Of a stretch of 64,000 bases of DNA, positions 44,353-52,537 are shown piece by piece. The position numbers and the translations under genes were made by a program. Where the stretch lies: the NCBI GenBank assembly GCA_964291505.2, contig OZ220199.1, forward strand, positions 868,001-932,000, given 5' to 3'. Every line of letters begins with the position of its first letter. The stretch's first letter is position 1. The stretch is from Kistimonas sp964291505 (lineage in GTDB: Bacteria > Pseudomonadota > Gammaproteobacteria > Pseudomonadales > Endozoicomonadaceae). The notes beneath the pieces were generated by a model, which saw only the letters and a list, made by a program, of their open reading frames with translations, had not been told where the DNA came from and searched no databases.

Positions 44353-44726
44353 ACCCCTTTTCGTGGCATTACGGCAGCACATCGGCTGATGTCACAAGAG
44401 GGATGCAGGACAGGTAAGAAAGCACGGGGTCGCCGGCTTGCTACTCCGAAAAATGGATGGTTTAACGGAGCGGTGACCGCAGCTCTTGTGAAGCATTGAT
44501 CATCCCTTGCATACCCAGAATGCCATGTCCTGAAACTGGCTGGACTCTCTCATTGCACTCAACCAGCGGAACATGACAATTAAGCTTCCGCTATATATCC
44601 CACACTTCTCACCACCGCCTCAATTGCGGCTTATACCTACACAGAGGATGGGTAGTGACCTTTCCAGCACAGCAGAGAAAAACACTAAAAATGGCGCCAT
44701 GTAAGACATTGGCGCCCATGTTTTAA
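44353..44726. other. Intergenic region between brnQ and the ABC-F gene
   Basis: 374 bp that include the brnQ upstream region and, at 44690-44719, the terminator of the ABC-F gene. A plus-strand frame (44242-44499) overlaps brnQ antisense and is not credible. No other gene seen. Confidence 0.5.
44690..44719 (-). terminator. Terminator of the ABC-F gene
   Basis: Imperfect stem ATGGCGCCA / TGGCGCCCAT (one bulge). On the minus strand it is followed by TTTTTAGTGTTTTT. Confidence 0.65.
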
Positions 44727-46649
44727 TCACAAAACCTGACTTTCTGCCGTTTCAAGGGCTTCACAGGCTTCCATCCATTCGTCCTCCAGCTGCTGCGACT
44801 GTTGCTTCAGTGCAACCTGACGTGCCAGCAGAGCCTTCAGTTGCTCCTTACCATCATCGGAATAAAGAGCAGGATCATGGAGAGCCTGTTCAACCTCTGA
44901 CAAAGATGTCTGACATGTCTCCAGCGCCTGCTCCAGTTTCTCTACGCGCTGTTTGTAGGGGCGGAGTTTGCTCCGTAAAGCCGCCTCAAGGCGCTTCTGC
45001 TCTTTACGATCACGGGCCGAAGTAGTCGCCCCCGTCTCGCTCTCTACAGTAGCCTGAGACTCACGCATACCCGCATTACGACGCTGCTGTGAAAGCCAGG
45101 CGGCATAGGCATCAAGATCATTGTCAAACGGTTCCAGCTTTCCGTCACTGACCAGATAGAGTTCATCAGTGGTATTACGCAACAAATTCCGGTCGTGAGA
45201 GATCAACACCATTGCGCCGGTATACCCCTGCAACGCCATGGTCAGCGCATGCCGCATCTCAAGATCAAGGTGGTTGGTGGGCTCATCCAGCAACAGCAGG
45301 TTGGGCTTCTGCCAGGCCACAATGGCCAATGCCAGTCGCGCCTGCTCACCACCGGAAAAGCCTTTGACGACTTCCAGTGCCTTATCACCATGGAAACCGA
45401 AACCACCGAGGAAGTCCCGAATTTCCTGCTCACGTGCGGTTTTGGTGAGACGCTGAATATGCAGTACGGGCGTTGCTTCCAGATCCAGACTTTCCAGCTG
45501 ATGCTGGGCAAAGTAGCCAATTTTCAGGTGTTCACCTTCAACGCGATCCCCTGCTAACAGAGATAACTGACCAGCCAGCGTTTTCATCAGCGTGGATTTA
45601 CCGGCACCGTTCGGCCCCAACAGACCAATGCAACTGCCCGGATGCAAGCCCAGCGCAACCTCTTTCAATATTGGCGCGCCGGCATATCCCATTTCCCCTT
45701 TTCGAATCAGGAGCAGTGGGTCAGAAAAACGTTCGGGCTCAGGCAGCGTAAACGTAAACGGTGAATCCACGTGCGCGGGTGCGATTTCTTCGAGACGATC
45801 CAGCGCCTTCAATCGACTCTGGGCCTGTTTAGCCTTGGTCGCCTTGGCGCGAAAACGGCGAATGAAGTCTTCCAGGTGTGCTTTCTGCTTCTCTTGTTTT
45901 TCATAGCTGGATTGCTGCAACGCCAGCCGCTCAGCCCGGGTACGTTCAAACGCGGTGTAGTTGCCCCGGTACGTCGTCAGTGTCTGCCGTTCGATATGAG
46001 CAATCTGATCGACAACACCGTCCAGAAAGTCACGGTCATGCGATATCAACAGCAACATGCCCGGATATTGTTTCAACCAGCCTTCCAGCCAGATGATGGC
46101 ATCCATATCCAGGTGGTTGGTCGGTTCATCCAACAACAGCATGTCAGACGGACACATCAACGTCTGCGCCAGATTCAGACGCACCCGCCAGCCACCGGAA
46201 AACGATCGGACACTGGATGCCATCTGATCCTGGCTAAAGCCTAATCCATGCAGCAGCTGCTCGGCTCTGGATTTGGCAGAATAACCGTGATGATTCTCCA
46301 ACGCCGCGTGATGTATGGCCAGCGCATTGTCATCGTGACGGGCCTCAGCATCCGCAATAGCCTGCTGTATACGACGTAGCTCAACGTCACCATCCAGAAC
46401 ATAGTCAACGGCTGGACGGTCAAGCGCCAGGACTTCCTGGGCCATATGGGCGATCCGGAGATTTTTGGGGATATCCACATCACCGGCATCCGCCGATATT
46501 TCACCCCGAATCAAGGCAAACAAAGTGGACTTTCCGCAGCCGTTAGCGCCGGTCAAGCCGATTTTATGGCCCTGGTGGATAACGAAACTGGCGTCTTCCA
46601 GCAGGCGTTTTCCGCCCCGCATGAGGTTGATTTGCTGTAATCTGATCAT
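44727..46649 (-). CDS. yheS: ABC-F ribosome-associated ATPase (YheS type)
   Basis: 640 residues from the ATG at 46649 (MIRLQQINL); another ATG three codons upstream is possible. Two ABC domains in tandem: Walker A GANGCGKS and GPNGAGKS, signatures SGGWRVR and SGGEQAR, and both with LLLDEPTNHLD. Between them is the charged linker of ABC-F proteins. The C-terminal tail is coiled coil (KLRPYKQRVEKLEQAL). There are no membrane helices, so it is not a transporter. ABC-F proteins act on stalled ribosomes. It diverges by 26 bp from the TIGR02444 gene, as in Pseudomonas. Confidence 0.9.
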   Translation of the reverse strand: MIRLQQINLMRGGKRLLEDASFVIHQGHKIGLTGANGCGKSTLFALIRGEISADAGDVDIPKNLRIAHMAQEVLALDRPAVDYVLDGDVELRRIQQAIADAEARHDDNALAIHHAALENHHGYSAKSRAEQLLHGLGFSQDQMASSVRSFSGGWRVRLNLAQTLMCPSDMLLLDEPTNHLDMDAIIWLEGWLKQYPGMLLLISHDRDFLDGVVDQIAHIERQTLTTYRGNYTAFERTRAERLALQQSSYEKQEKQKAHLEDFIRRFRAKATKAKQAQSRLKALDRLEEIAPAHVDSPFTFTLPEPERFSDPLLLIRKGEMGYAGAPILKEVALGLHPGSCIGLLGPNGAGKSTLMKTLAGQLSLLAGDRVEGEHLKIGYFAQHQLESLDLEATPVLHIQRLTKTAREQEIRDFLGGFGFHGDKALEVVKGFSGGEQARLALAIVAWQKPNLLLLDEPTNHLDLEMRHALTMALQGYTGAMVLISHDRNLLRNTTDELYLVSDGKLEPFDNDLDAYAAWLSQQRRNAGMRESQATVESETGATTSARDRKEQKRLEAALRSKLRPYKQRVEKLEQALETCQTSLSEVEQALHDPALYSDDGKEQLKALLARQVALKQQSQQLEDEWMEACEALETAESQVL

Positions 46650-46675
46650 GACGCGCATTCTATGTTAAGGCTGTC

Positions 46676-47182
46676 ATGAAGAACATATCCGACAATCCGT
46701 TTTGGGATTACTCCGTACAGGTATGGCCAACGGCGGGTGAAACGCTGTTGATGCTCCAGGAAACCTACCAGCTGGATATCAACATGCTATTGTTTTGCTG
46801 CTGGCTTGCTAAAGAACATCGTGTCTTTCGCTCATCAGAGCAGCTCGCGCATTACTGGCCTGAAATATCACGATGGCAAAATGAGATTATTCTCCCGTTA
46901 CGGATCATCAGGCAAAAAGTGAAAGCGATAAGCCTGCCTGATGCCTCAATACAAGCTATCTATTCCCAGTGTAAGCAGGTTGAACTTGATGCAGAACGCA
47001 TCCAGCAGAAACGATTGTTTAACCTGAAAGATCTGCTCTCAGAAAGTAATGGCCTGCACAGTCACAATATATTGGAAGAAAATCTACGGTTGTATTTACA
47101 CATTTCCGATACTGCAGAAAATAACCAACAGATCATTCAGACCCTATTGGCTCATTGCCAGGAAATAATAAAGGGGCCTTAA
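46676..47182 (+). CDS. TIGR02444 / DUF2390 family protein
   Basis: 168 residues. The start NPFWDYSVQVWP and LLFCCWLAKEHR match this small gammaproteobacterial family of unknown function, which is mostly helical and probably cytoplasmic. In Pseudomonas it lies beside the ABC-F gene and algP, the same neighbourhood as here. AAGG lies about 5-8 bp upstream of the ATG. Confidence 0.82.
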   Translation: MKNISDNPFWDYSVQVWPTAGETLLMLQETYQLDINMLLFCCWLAKEHRVFRSSEQLAHYWPEISRWQNEIILPLRIIRQKVKAISLPDASIQAIYSQCKQVELDAERIQQKRLFNLKDLLSESNGLHSHNILEENLRLYLHISDTAENNQQIIQTLLAHCQEIIKGP

Positions 47183-47191
47183 TGGCCCCTT
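47171..47191. terminator. Terminator after the TIGR02444 gene
   Basis: Stem AAGGGGCC / GGCCCCTT with a 5-nt loop, overlapping the end of the gene. It lies between convergent genes. Confidence 0.7.
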
Positions 47192-47246
47192 AAATATCTG
47201 ATACTACTTCGCATATTCCAACGAACGGAACAGGCGAGTTATCAGC

Positions 47247-48152
47247 TTATCTCTTTTTAGCAGCTTTTCTTGCAGTAGCCCTGCGAGCAGCCGGCTTACG
47301 AGCAACTGCCTTCTTGGCAGGCTTACGCGCTGGCGCCTTTCTCTTGGCTGCAGTTTTCTTTACCGCTGCCTTTTTAGTAGTAGCCTTGCGAGTTGCTGGC
47401 TTCTTCTTGGCAGTAGCCTTCTTCGCAGTAGCCTTGCGAGCTGCTGGCTTCTTCTTGGCAGTAGCCTTGCGAGCTGCTGGCTTCTTCTTGGCTGCAGTCT
47501 TCTTCGCAGTAGACTTGCGAGCTGTTGTCTTCTTCTTGGCAACAGTCTTCTTCGCAGTCTTACGAGCTGCTGGCTTTTTCTTGGCTGCAGTCTTCTTGGC
47601 AGTAGCCTTGCGAGCTGTTGTCTTTTTCTTGGCAACAGTCTTCTTCGCAGTAGACTTGCGAGCTGTTGTCTTTTTCTTGGCAACAGTCTTCTTCGCAGTC
47701 TTACGAGCTGCTGGCTTCTTCTTGGCTACAGTCTTCTTAGCAGTAGACTTACGCGCGGTAGTCTTCTTCTTAGCTGCAGTTTTCTTAGCAGTAGACTTGC
47801 GTGCAGTAGTCTTCTTCTTGGCTACAGTCTTCTTAGCGGTAGACTTACGTGCAGTAGTCTTCTTCTTGGCTACAGTCTTCTTAGCAGTAGACTTGCGTGC
47901 AGTAGTCTTCTTCTTAGCTACAGTCTTCTTAGCAGTAGACTTACGCGCAGTAGTCTTCTTCTTAGCAACTGCCTTCTTCGCAGTCGTTTTGCGAGCTGCT
48001 GGCTTCTTCTTGGCTACAGTCTTCTTGGCAGTAGACTTACGCGCTGTTGTCTTTTTCTTGGCAACAGTTTTTCTTGCTGCAGGTTTCTTTTTGGCTGCAC
48101 CGGCCTTCTTAGGCGCGGCCGACCTCGTGATTTCCATATCTAGCTTTTCCAT
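47247..48152 (-). CDS. algP: AlgP-like histone-H1-like repeat protein
   Basis: 301 residues, almost wholly Lys, Ala, Thr, Arg and Pro. After about residue 31 it consists of roughly 13 tandem units of 15-16 residues in two flavours, KKKTTARKSTAKKTVA and KKKPAARKTAKKTVA, then a degenerate tail ending RRATARKAAKKR. The start has AAGGAG 6 bp upstream. Such proteins resemble the histone H1 tail and bind DNA without sequence preference; Pseudomonas AlgP was linked to alginate gene control. Eight copies contain TARKST, the same six residues as histone H3 6-11. Synteny (ABC-F, TIGR02444, FKBP, Rsd) supports AlgP. The large plus-strand frame here is its antisense. Confidence 0.85.
   Translation of the reverse strand: MEKLDMEITRSAAPKKAGAAKKKPAARKTVAKKKTTARKSTAKKTVAKKKPAARKTTAKKAVAKKKTTARKSTAKKTVAKKKTTARKSTAKKTVAKKKTTARKSTAKKTVAKKKTTARKSTAKKTAAKKKTTARKSTAKKTVAKKKPAARKTAKKTVAKKKTTARKSTAKKTVAKKKTTARKATAKKTAAKKKPAARKTAKKTVAKKKTTARKSTAKKTAAKKKPAARKATAKKKPAARKATAKKATAKKKPATRKATTKKAAVKKTAAKRKAPARKPAKKAVARKPAARRATARKAAKKR
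47380..48060. repeat. Tandem 48-bp coding repeat
   Basis: About a dozen head-to-tail copies of a 45- or 48-bp unit encode the KTTARKST / KPAARKT repeats. Neighbouring copies differ only at scattered third positions, so copy number may change by slippage or recombination and short-read assembly may be wrong here. Confidence 0.85.
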
Positions 48153-48984
48153 GGCTTTCTCCTTAGCGCTTGCAAGCTTGGATCATTACCTAACATCCCT
48201 GTATCACTTCCAGAAACGGCTGTATGCCACGGACATCCAAGTCCACTGCTTACAACAGTATCTCTGGCCTTTGACTGCCTGATTCCAATCAGGTCAGTGT
48301 AAACTTCCCGGCAATGTCAGCTTTACTTCAACCCCAGCCAGCACTCTTGTCTTTTCTTAACTGCCCAGTGCCAACCTTGCCGCAACGCTAAAGTCATCTG
48401 GATGACTCTTTCAATTAACTTACTCAGAGCTCACATATTTCTGAATAACTATTATCATTACTTGCCGCTTTCTTTGTTATTGATGTTATCCAGTGCAACG
48501 TACTGCTGAGACATTTCATTAGATAAGTAGTAACCATTAATCAAATGAAGCATCTCACAACAACTTCTTAATGAAATTAAAGCGTTTTTCATCAAGGCAG
48601 AAACATTGATTATAAGAGTAGTTCAATTTATACCAATATTTTTACATAGATATAGACCATCAGTTGGAAGCTATGCAAAATTTTTTTCAATTATCTTTCA
48701 AAAAACCACATTCATTTATTTATCCTAAACACCAAAAATAAAAACAACCTATACATAAAGGAAAAAACGCCTATCTATTCATTTCCCGAATTGAATCTAA
48801 TAAAAGTACACCTCCTTATTTCTACCTAAAGGAAGGATCAACTGCTGATAGTTTCAGTGTCAATATTACGTTGTTATCACTACAATAATAGCCAGCTACA
48901 CTTGCCTTTGACATAAAATTGAACAATGATGTTCCGAACTTCCTTTCCCCGGAAGGGTTCTTCAAACCTGAAAAAGAGAATGCA
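48153..48984. other. Long AT-rich intergenic region
   Basis: 832 bp between the divergent AlgP-like and FKBP genes without a credible gene. Near the AlgP side is the palindrome CCTGATTCCAATCAGG (48278-48293). The centre (48440-48830) is strongly AT-rich with A- and T-tracts. The TTGACA at 48908-48913 is near the FKBP gene, but no good -10 follows it. It holds promoters for both genes and perhaps an AT-rich regulator-binding stretch. Confidence 0.5.
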
Positions 48985-49704
48985 ATGAAGCTTAAAACGA
49001 TTGCAGCCACACTGATTCTGGCCAGCACAACGAGCATGACCGTATTGGCTGAAGGGACAACGCCCTTGGCAACCGAAAAGGCCAAGTTGAGCTATAGCCT
49101 TGGTGCCATGCTTGGCGAACGTTTGAAAAATGACTTTGACAATCTCGATCTTCAGGCGCTCTCACAGGGCATCGAAGATGCCGTATCTGATAAGAAGCTA
49201 GCACTGGATCGCAATGACATGGTTGCAGTGATTCAGAAAGCGCAGCAGGCACAAGCTGAAAAAATGCAAAAAGAGATGCAGGAACAAGCCCAGAAAAACC
49301 AGGAAAAAGGTGATCAGTTCCTGAAAGAAAATGGCAAGAAGTCCGGCATTGTGACAACAGATTCAGGCCTTCAATACAAAGTATTGAAAAAAGGTAATGG
49401 GCCAAAAGCGTCAGCTGAGGCCGAAGTGACCGTTCATTACGAGGGTAAGACCCTTGATGGCAAAATCTTTGACAGCTCCTATGAGCGTGGCGAGCCTGCC
49501 ATGTTTAAAACCACTCAGGTGATTCCCGGATGGACTGAAGCACTTCAGCTTATGCCTGAAGGTTCCACTTGGGAGCTCTATATTCCCGCAAACCTGGCCT
49601 ACGGACCCGGTGGCATTCCTGGACGTATCGGCCCCAACGAACTGCTGACCTTCAAAGTCGAGCTGATCAAGGTCGGTGAACAAGAAACCAAAGCAGTGAA
49701 CTAA
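48985..49704 (+). CDS. fkpA: Periplasmic FKBP-type peptidyl-prolyl isomerase (FkpA/Mip type)
   Basis: 239 residues from the ATG at 48985; the frame is open to 48919 but the signal peptide starts here (MKLKTIAATLILASTTSMTVLA). The N-terminal dimerisation domain (about 27-130) ends in a long Gln/Lys/Glu helix. The FKBP domain (about 140-235) holds VTVHYEGKTLDGKIFDSSYERG, FKTTQVIPGWTEALQLM and LAYGPGG. It folds envelope proteins and acts as a chaperone. In Pseudomonas an FKBP gene lies between algP and algQ, as here. Confidence 0.92.
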   Translation: MKLKTIAATLILASTTSMTVLAEGTTPLATEKAKLSYSLGAMLGERLKNDFDNLDLQALSQGIEDAVSDKKLALDRNDMVAVIQKAQQAQAEKMQKEMQEQAQKNQEKGDQFLKENGKKSGIVTTDSGLQYKVLKKGNGPKASAEAEVTVHYEGKTLDGKIFDSSYERGEPAMFKTTQVIPGWTEALQLMPEGSTWELYIPANLAYGPGGIPGRIGPNELLTFKVELIKVGEQETKAVN

Positions 49705-49710
49705 AAGAAA

Positions 49711-49747
49711 TGGCTGGTTGTGGTCAAACAATCGCCACAACCAGCCA
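49711..49747. terminator. Bidirectional terminator between fkpA-like and rsd
   Basis: Perfect 13-bp stem TGGCTGGTTGTGG / CCACAACCAGCCA with an 11-nt loop. A-rich sequence to the left gives a T-run on the minus strand (TTTCTTTTAG). Confidence 0.8.
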
Positions 49748-49777
49748 CCTCATAGAATAAAGCAACCGATCCCCTGA

Positions 49778-50248
49778 CTACTGGGTCACAGCCTCCCCGT
49801 GGGAGTTATGCAGTATTTCAATTAACTGATCTTCAAGCGCAAACCGTTCCTCCAGACACTCACCCAGCTTGGACAGCGCGACTTGAAGAGACTGGATATC
49901 GCTGAACTTATCGATGCCATCATTGAAGTCGAGACAGAATTCCGTGGTCTTCTGAATGGCATCAAACAGCGCAGTAGCGCAGTTCAGAGCCACATTATCA
50001 TCAAACTCTACGGCTTCCTGCTGAAGCTGCTCATAAATTTCAAAATGCCCGGCAGACACATAATCAACCAGCATCTGGCAAAGATGTCGCATTTTTTCAA
50101 AGAAGGGACGTTCATCGACCCGCAACTGCTCAACACCGCTTAAGGAACAGTAAAGTACCAGTAACTCCTGTCTCCCGTTCAGCCAGTTGTCGATCAGCTC
50201 GGATACTCCTCCCCAGCGTTCTTTGGCTGACTTGCAACCTTCCAGCAT
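49778..50248 (-). CDS. rsd: Rsd/AlgQ anti-sigma-70 factor
   Basis: 156 residues. The start MLEGCKSAKERWGGVSELIDNWL and the segments VDYVSAGHFEIYEQL and LEERFALEDQLIEILHNSH are those of the Rsd/AlgQ family. Rsd is an all-helical protein that binds domain 4 of sigma-70 and favours other sigma factors in stationary phase; in Pseudomonas AlgQ also affects alginate and siderophore genes. It lies next to the FKBP and AlgP-like genes, as in Pseudomonas. Confidence 0.9.
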   Translation of the reverse strand: MLEGCKSAKERWGGVSELIDNWLNGRQELLVLYCSLSGVEQLRVDERPFFEKMRHLCQMLVDYVSAGHFEIYEQLQQEAVEFDDNVALNCATALFDAIQKTTEFCLDFNDGIDKFSDIQSLQVALSKLGECLEERFALEDQLIEILHNSHGEAVTQ

Positions 50249-50663
50249 TATCTTTCCCCTTTACTGTTAGCGTCGGTTTTACAGCCAGTAGTAATAATGG
50301 AAAGGTTACCCACAAAACGTCTGGGTAACTTGAAGTCATTAGGTTACGGCAGCTGGCTACTTCCCGGCAAGAAGTTTATCGATGAAAATGCCGCTTTCGG
50401 GAACAAATAGCAACACCGTTGCCTGACAATCATCTCATTAAGAATAGAGAGAAATAAATAACAAACATTTAATTTAATTTTTTTATATAACGAGCACGAG
50501 TAGCTTAATTCCCTGATAAATCAACTTTTCTCCACTATAAAAATGAAAAGAGGCTACAAACAGAGCAACCGAAATTTATTGATCCACATCAACTCGTGAT
50601 GTCCAGTATCGATTTAAAGTGGATAGATAAGAATAGAAAAATCAACTGGAGGGAGATCAGAAC
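50249..50663. promoter_or_regulatory. AT-rich intergenic region with an FNR box
   Basis: 415 bp between rsd (minus) and the small membrane protein gene (plus). It holds the rsd upstream region and, at 50579-50592, a perfect FNR-type site. No other gene seen. Confidence 0.6.
50579..50592 (+). promoter_or_regulatory. FNR/ANR box
   Basis: TTGATCCACATCAA is a perfect match to the TTGAT-N4-ATCAA consensus of the oxygen-sensing regulator FNR/ANR. Its centre is about 78 bp upstream of the ATG of the 43-aa ORF. A candidate -10 (TAGATA, 50624-50629) lies 32 bp downstream, slightly further than the usual class II spacing. Confidence 0.7.
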
Positions 50664-50795
50664 ATGAACGAATTCGTAATGGTAAGCGGCTGGGTTTGTA
50701 TAGGTTCTATCGGCGCCATAGTTGCTGCAGGCTTTCTGGCTGGTGGACTACTGGCCTTTCTTGATAGCCGTATCACCCGAAGTGATGGTCATTAA
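50664..50795 (+). CDS. 43-residue single-helix membrane protein, probably FNR-regulated
   Basis: The ATG at 50664 follows GGAGGGAG, and the stop is TAA at 50795. The product starts MNEFVMVSGWVCIGSIGAIV, continues through AAGFLAGGLLAFL and ends DSRITRSDGH. It has one hydrophobic helix of about 25 residues with GxxxG-like small-residue spacing, a short charged tail, and no signal-peptide cleavage site. A perfect FNR box lies upstream and a strong terminator follows, so it is a complete single-gene unit. I recognise no family. A small respiratory-complex subunit or low-oxygen membrane protein is possible, but this is inference. Confidence 0.65.
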   Translation: MNEFVMVSGWVCIGSIGAIVAAGFLAGGLLAFLDSRITRSDGH

Positions 50796-50814
50796 CCCCA
50801 GATCTCCCACAATA

Positions 50815-50844
50815 AAAAATGCCAGCGTTTAAGCTGGCATTTTT
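50815..50844. terminator. Bidirectional terminator between the 43-aa gene and aceF
   Basis: Stem AAAAATGCCAGC / GCTGGCATTTTT with a 6-nt loop. A- and T-runs on both sides serve both converging genes. Confidence 0.88.
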
Positions 50845-50865
50845 GTTCGCAAGACAAGTTTACAC

Positions 50866-52470
50866 TCAGAGCAGGATATTTCTGATATCTGATAGCAACT
50901 GTCCCAGTAACGAGGTGAAACGCGCTGCTTCAGCACCATTGATCGCTCTGTGATCATAGGACAGAGACAATGGCAGCATCAGACGAGGTTCAAACTCCGC
51001 CCCATTCCACTTAGGCTTGATTTCCGCCTTGGAGATACCGAGGATCGCCACTTCAGGCGCATTCACGATTGGCGTGAACGCTGTACCACCAACAGAACCG
51101 AGGCTGGAGATGGTGAAACAGCCACCTTGCATCTCATCCGGCTTGAGCTGCTTGTTTCTGGCCTTCTCTGCCAGAGCCACACATTCATCAGCCAGTTCCC
51201 ACAGTCCCTTCTTGTCGACATCCTTGATGACCGGTACCAGCAGACCATCCGGCGTATCCACTGCCACACCGATGTTGACGTATTTCTTGTAGATAATACG
51301 ATCCACTTCCGGTGACAGAGACGCGCAGAACTGCGGCATTTCCTTCAGTGCATACGCACAGGCCTTCAGCATGAACGGCAACGGTGTCAGCTTGCTGCCA
51401 CGGGCCTGGGCGGCAGCCTTCTGGCTCTTACGGAAATCTTCCAGCTCAGTGATATCGGACTCATCAAACTGAGTCACATGCGGAACGTTCAGCCAGCTGC
51501 GCTGGAAGTTCTTCGCGGCAACCTGACGCAGGCGAGTCAGCTCTTTCTCTTCGACTTCACCCCACTTGCTGAAGTCCACAGCCGGCATCTGGGGAATACC
51601 CAAACCGGATACCTGGGCAGACTTCGGCTCGCTCAGCTTGGCCTTCACATAATTCTGAACATCTTCTTTCAGAATCCGGCTGCGGGGGCCAGAGCCACGG
51701 ACCAGAGACAGGTCGACGCCAAACTCTCGGGCAATCTTGCGTACTGCCGGGCCGGCATGGATGCTCTTATTAGCCTGTTCCAGCTCACGACTGGATTCAG
51801 CCGCTTTCTGAGGCTGTGCAGCAGGCGCTTCAGGCTGGCTGGCAGCAACCGGCTTCTCAGCCACAGGCGCTGGTGAAGGAGCTGGCGCAGCACCTGCGAC
51901 TTCCATCATGATAATCAGGTCGCCCTGGCTGAGGGTGTCGCCTTCCTTCACTTTGACTTCTGTGACCACGCCACTGAAAGGCGATGGCACTTCCATGGTT
52001 GCCTTGTCAGATTCCAGCGTGACCAGCGTATCTTCTTCGCTGATCTCGTCGCCCGGCTTCACCGACACTTCGATAACCGGCACATTGTCGGAACCGATAT
52101 CCGGTACCCGCACTTCCTTGATAACACTCGCAGCGGGAGCTGCCGGTGCCGCTTCAGGCGCTGGCGCCGCAACAGGTGTTTCAGCAGCCGGTGCAGAAGC
52201 TTCGGGAGTTTCTGCAGGCGCAGCGGCAGCACCGTCTTCAGCGGCCATTTTCAGCAAGTCATCGCCTTCAGAGACCTTGTCGCCCACTTTCAGCAGGACT
52301 TCGACAATACGGCCATTACGCGGCGCAGGCACTTCCATGGTTGCCTTGTCAGACTCAAGCACAATCAGAGAATCTTCGGCCTCAACCTGATCGCCCGCCC
52401 CGACACACACTTCGATGACTTCTGCGCCATCGCTGCCAATGTCCGGTACCTTGATGATTTCGTCAGTCAT
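50866..52470 (-). CDS. aceF: Pyruvate dehydrogenase E2, dihydrolipoyllysine acetyltransferase
   Basis: 534 residues. Two lipoyl domains (about 1-75 and 115-190), each with the lipoylated lysine in LESDKATMEVP, are joined by long Ala/Pro linkers. The E1/E3-binding domain (about 235-270) holds AGPAVRKIAREFGVDLSLV. The catalytic domain ends with SYDHRAINGAEAARF. It passes acetyl groups from E1 to CoA in the core of the complex. E. coli has three lipoyl domains; two are common in Pseudomonas-type bacteria. It follows aceE by 67 bp with an intercistronic hairpin. Confidence 0.95.
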   Translation of the reverse strand: MTDEIIKVPDIGSDGAEVIEVCVGAGDQVEAEDSLIVLESDKATMEVPAPRNGRIVEVLLKVGDKVSEGDDLLKMAAEDGAAAAPAETPEASAPAAETPVAAPAPEAAPAAPAASVIKEVRVPDIGSDNVPVIEVSVKPGDEISEEDTLVTLESDKATMEVPSPFSGVVTEVKVKEGDTLSQGDLIIMMEVAGAAPAPSPAPVAEKPVAASQPEAPAAQPQKAAESSRELEQANKSIHAGPAVRKIAREFGVDLSLVRGSGPRSRILKEDVQNYVKAKLSEPKSAQVSGLGIPQMPAVDFSKWGEVEEKELTRLRQVAAKNFQRSWLNVPHVTQFDESDITELEDFRKSQKAAAQARGSKLTPLPFMLKACAYALKEMPQFCASLSPEVDRIIYKKYVNIGVAVDTPDGLLVPVIKDVDKKGLWELADECVALAEKARNKQLKPDEMQGGCFTISSLGSVGGTAFTPIVNAPEVAILGISKAEIKPKWNGAEFEPRLMLPLSLSYDHRAINGAEAARFTSLLGQLLSDIRNILL

Positions 52471-52491
52471 TCGTTCACCTTAGGATCTGGA

Positions 52492-52525
52492 ACCGGGTGG
52501 CGGTTTTGACTCCGCCGCCACCCCG
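52492..52525 (-). repeat. aceE-aceF intercistronic hairpin
   Basis: GC-rich stem ACCGGGTGGCGG / CCGCCACCCCGGGT with one bulge and no T-run. It probably affects mRNA stability or the E1:E2 ratio. Confidence 0.5.
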
Positions 52526-52537
52526 GGTTACAGAGCG

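Noticed and set aside
47380..48060. CRISPR-like repeat array
   Set aside because: Repeats are directly adjacent with no unique spacers, keep an open reading frame and encode lysine-rich units; no cas genes nearby.
47314..48282. 322-residue plus-strand frame rich in Ala, Val, Phe and Leu
   Set aside because: It is the antisense of the lysine-rich repeat gene; Lys/Ala codons read backwards give Phe/Leu/Ala. A membrane protein of this kind would have no ribosome binding site here.
48770..48850. ACCTCCTT resembling the 16S rRNA 3' end
   Set aside because: Only eight or so bases match and no rRNA sequence lies upstream; chance match in AT-rich DNA.
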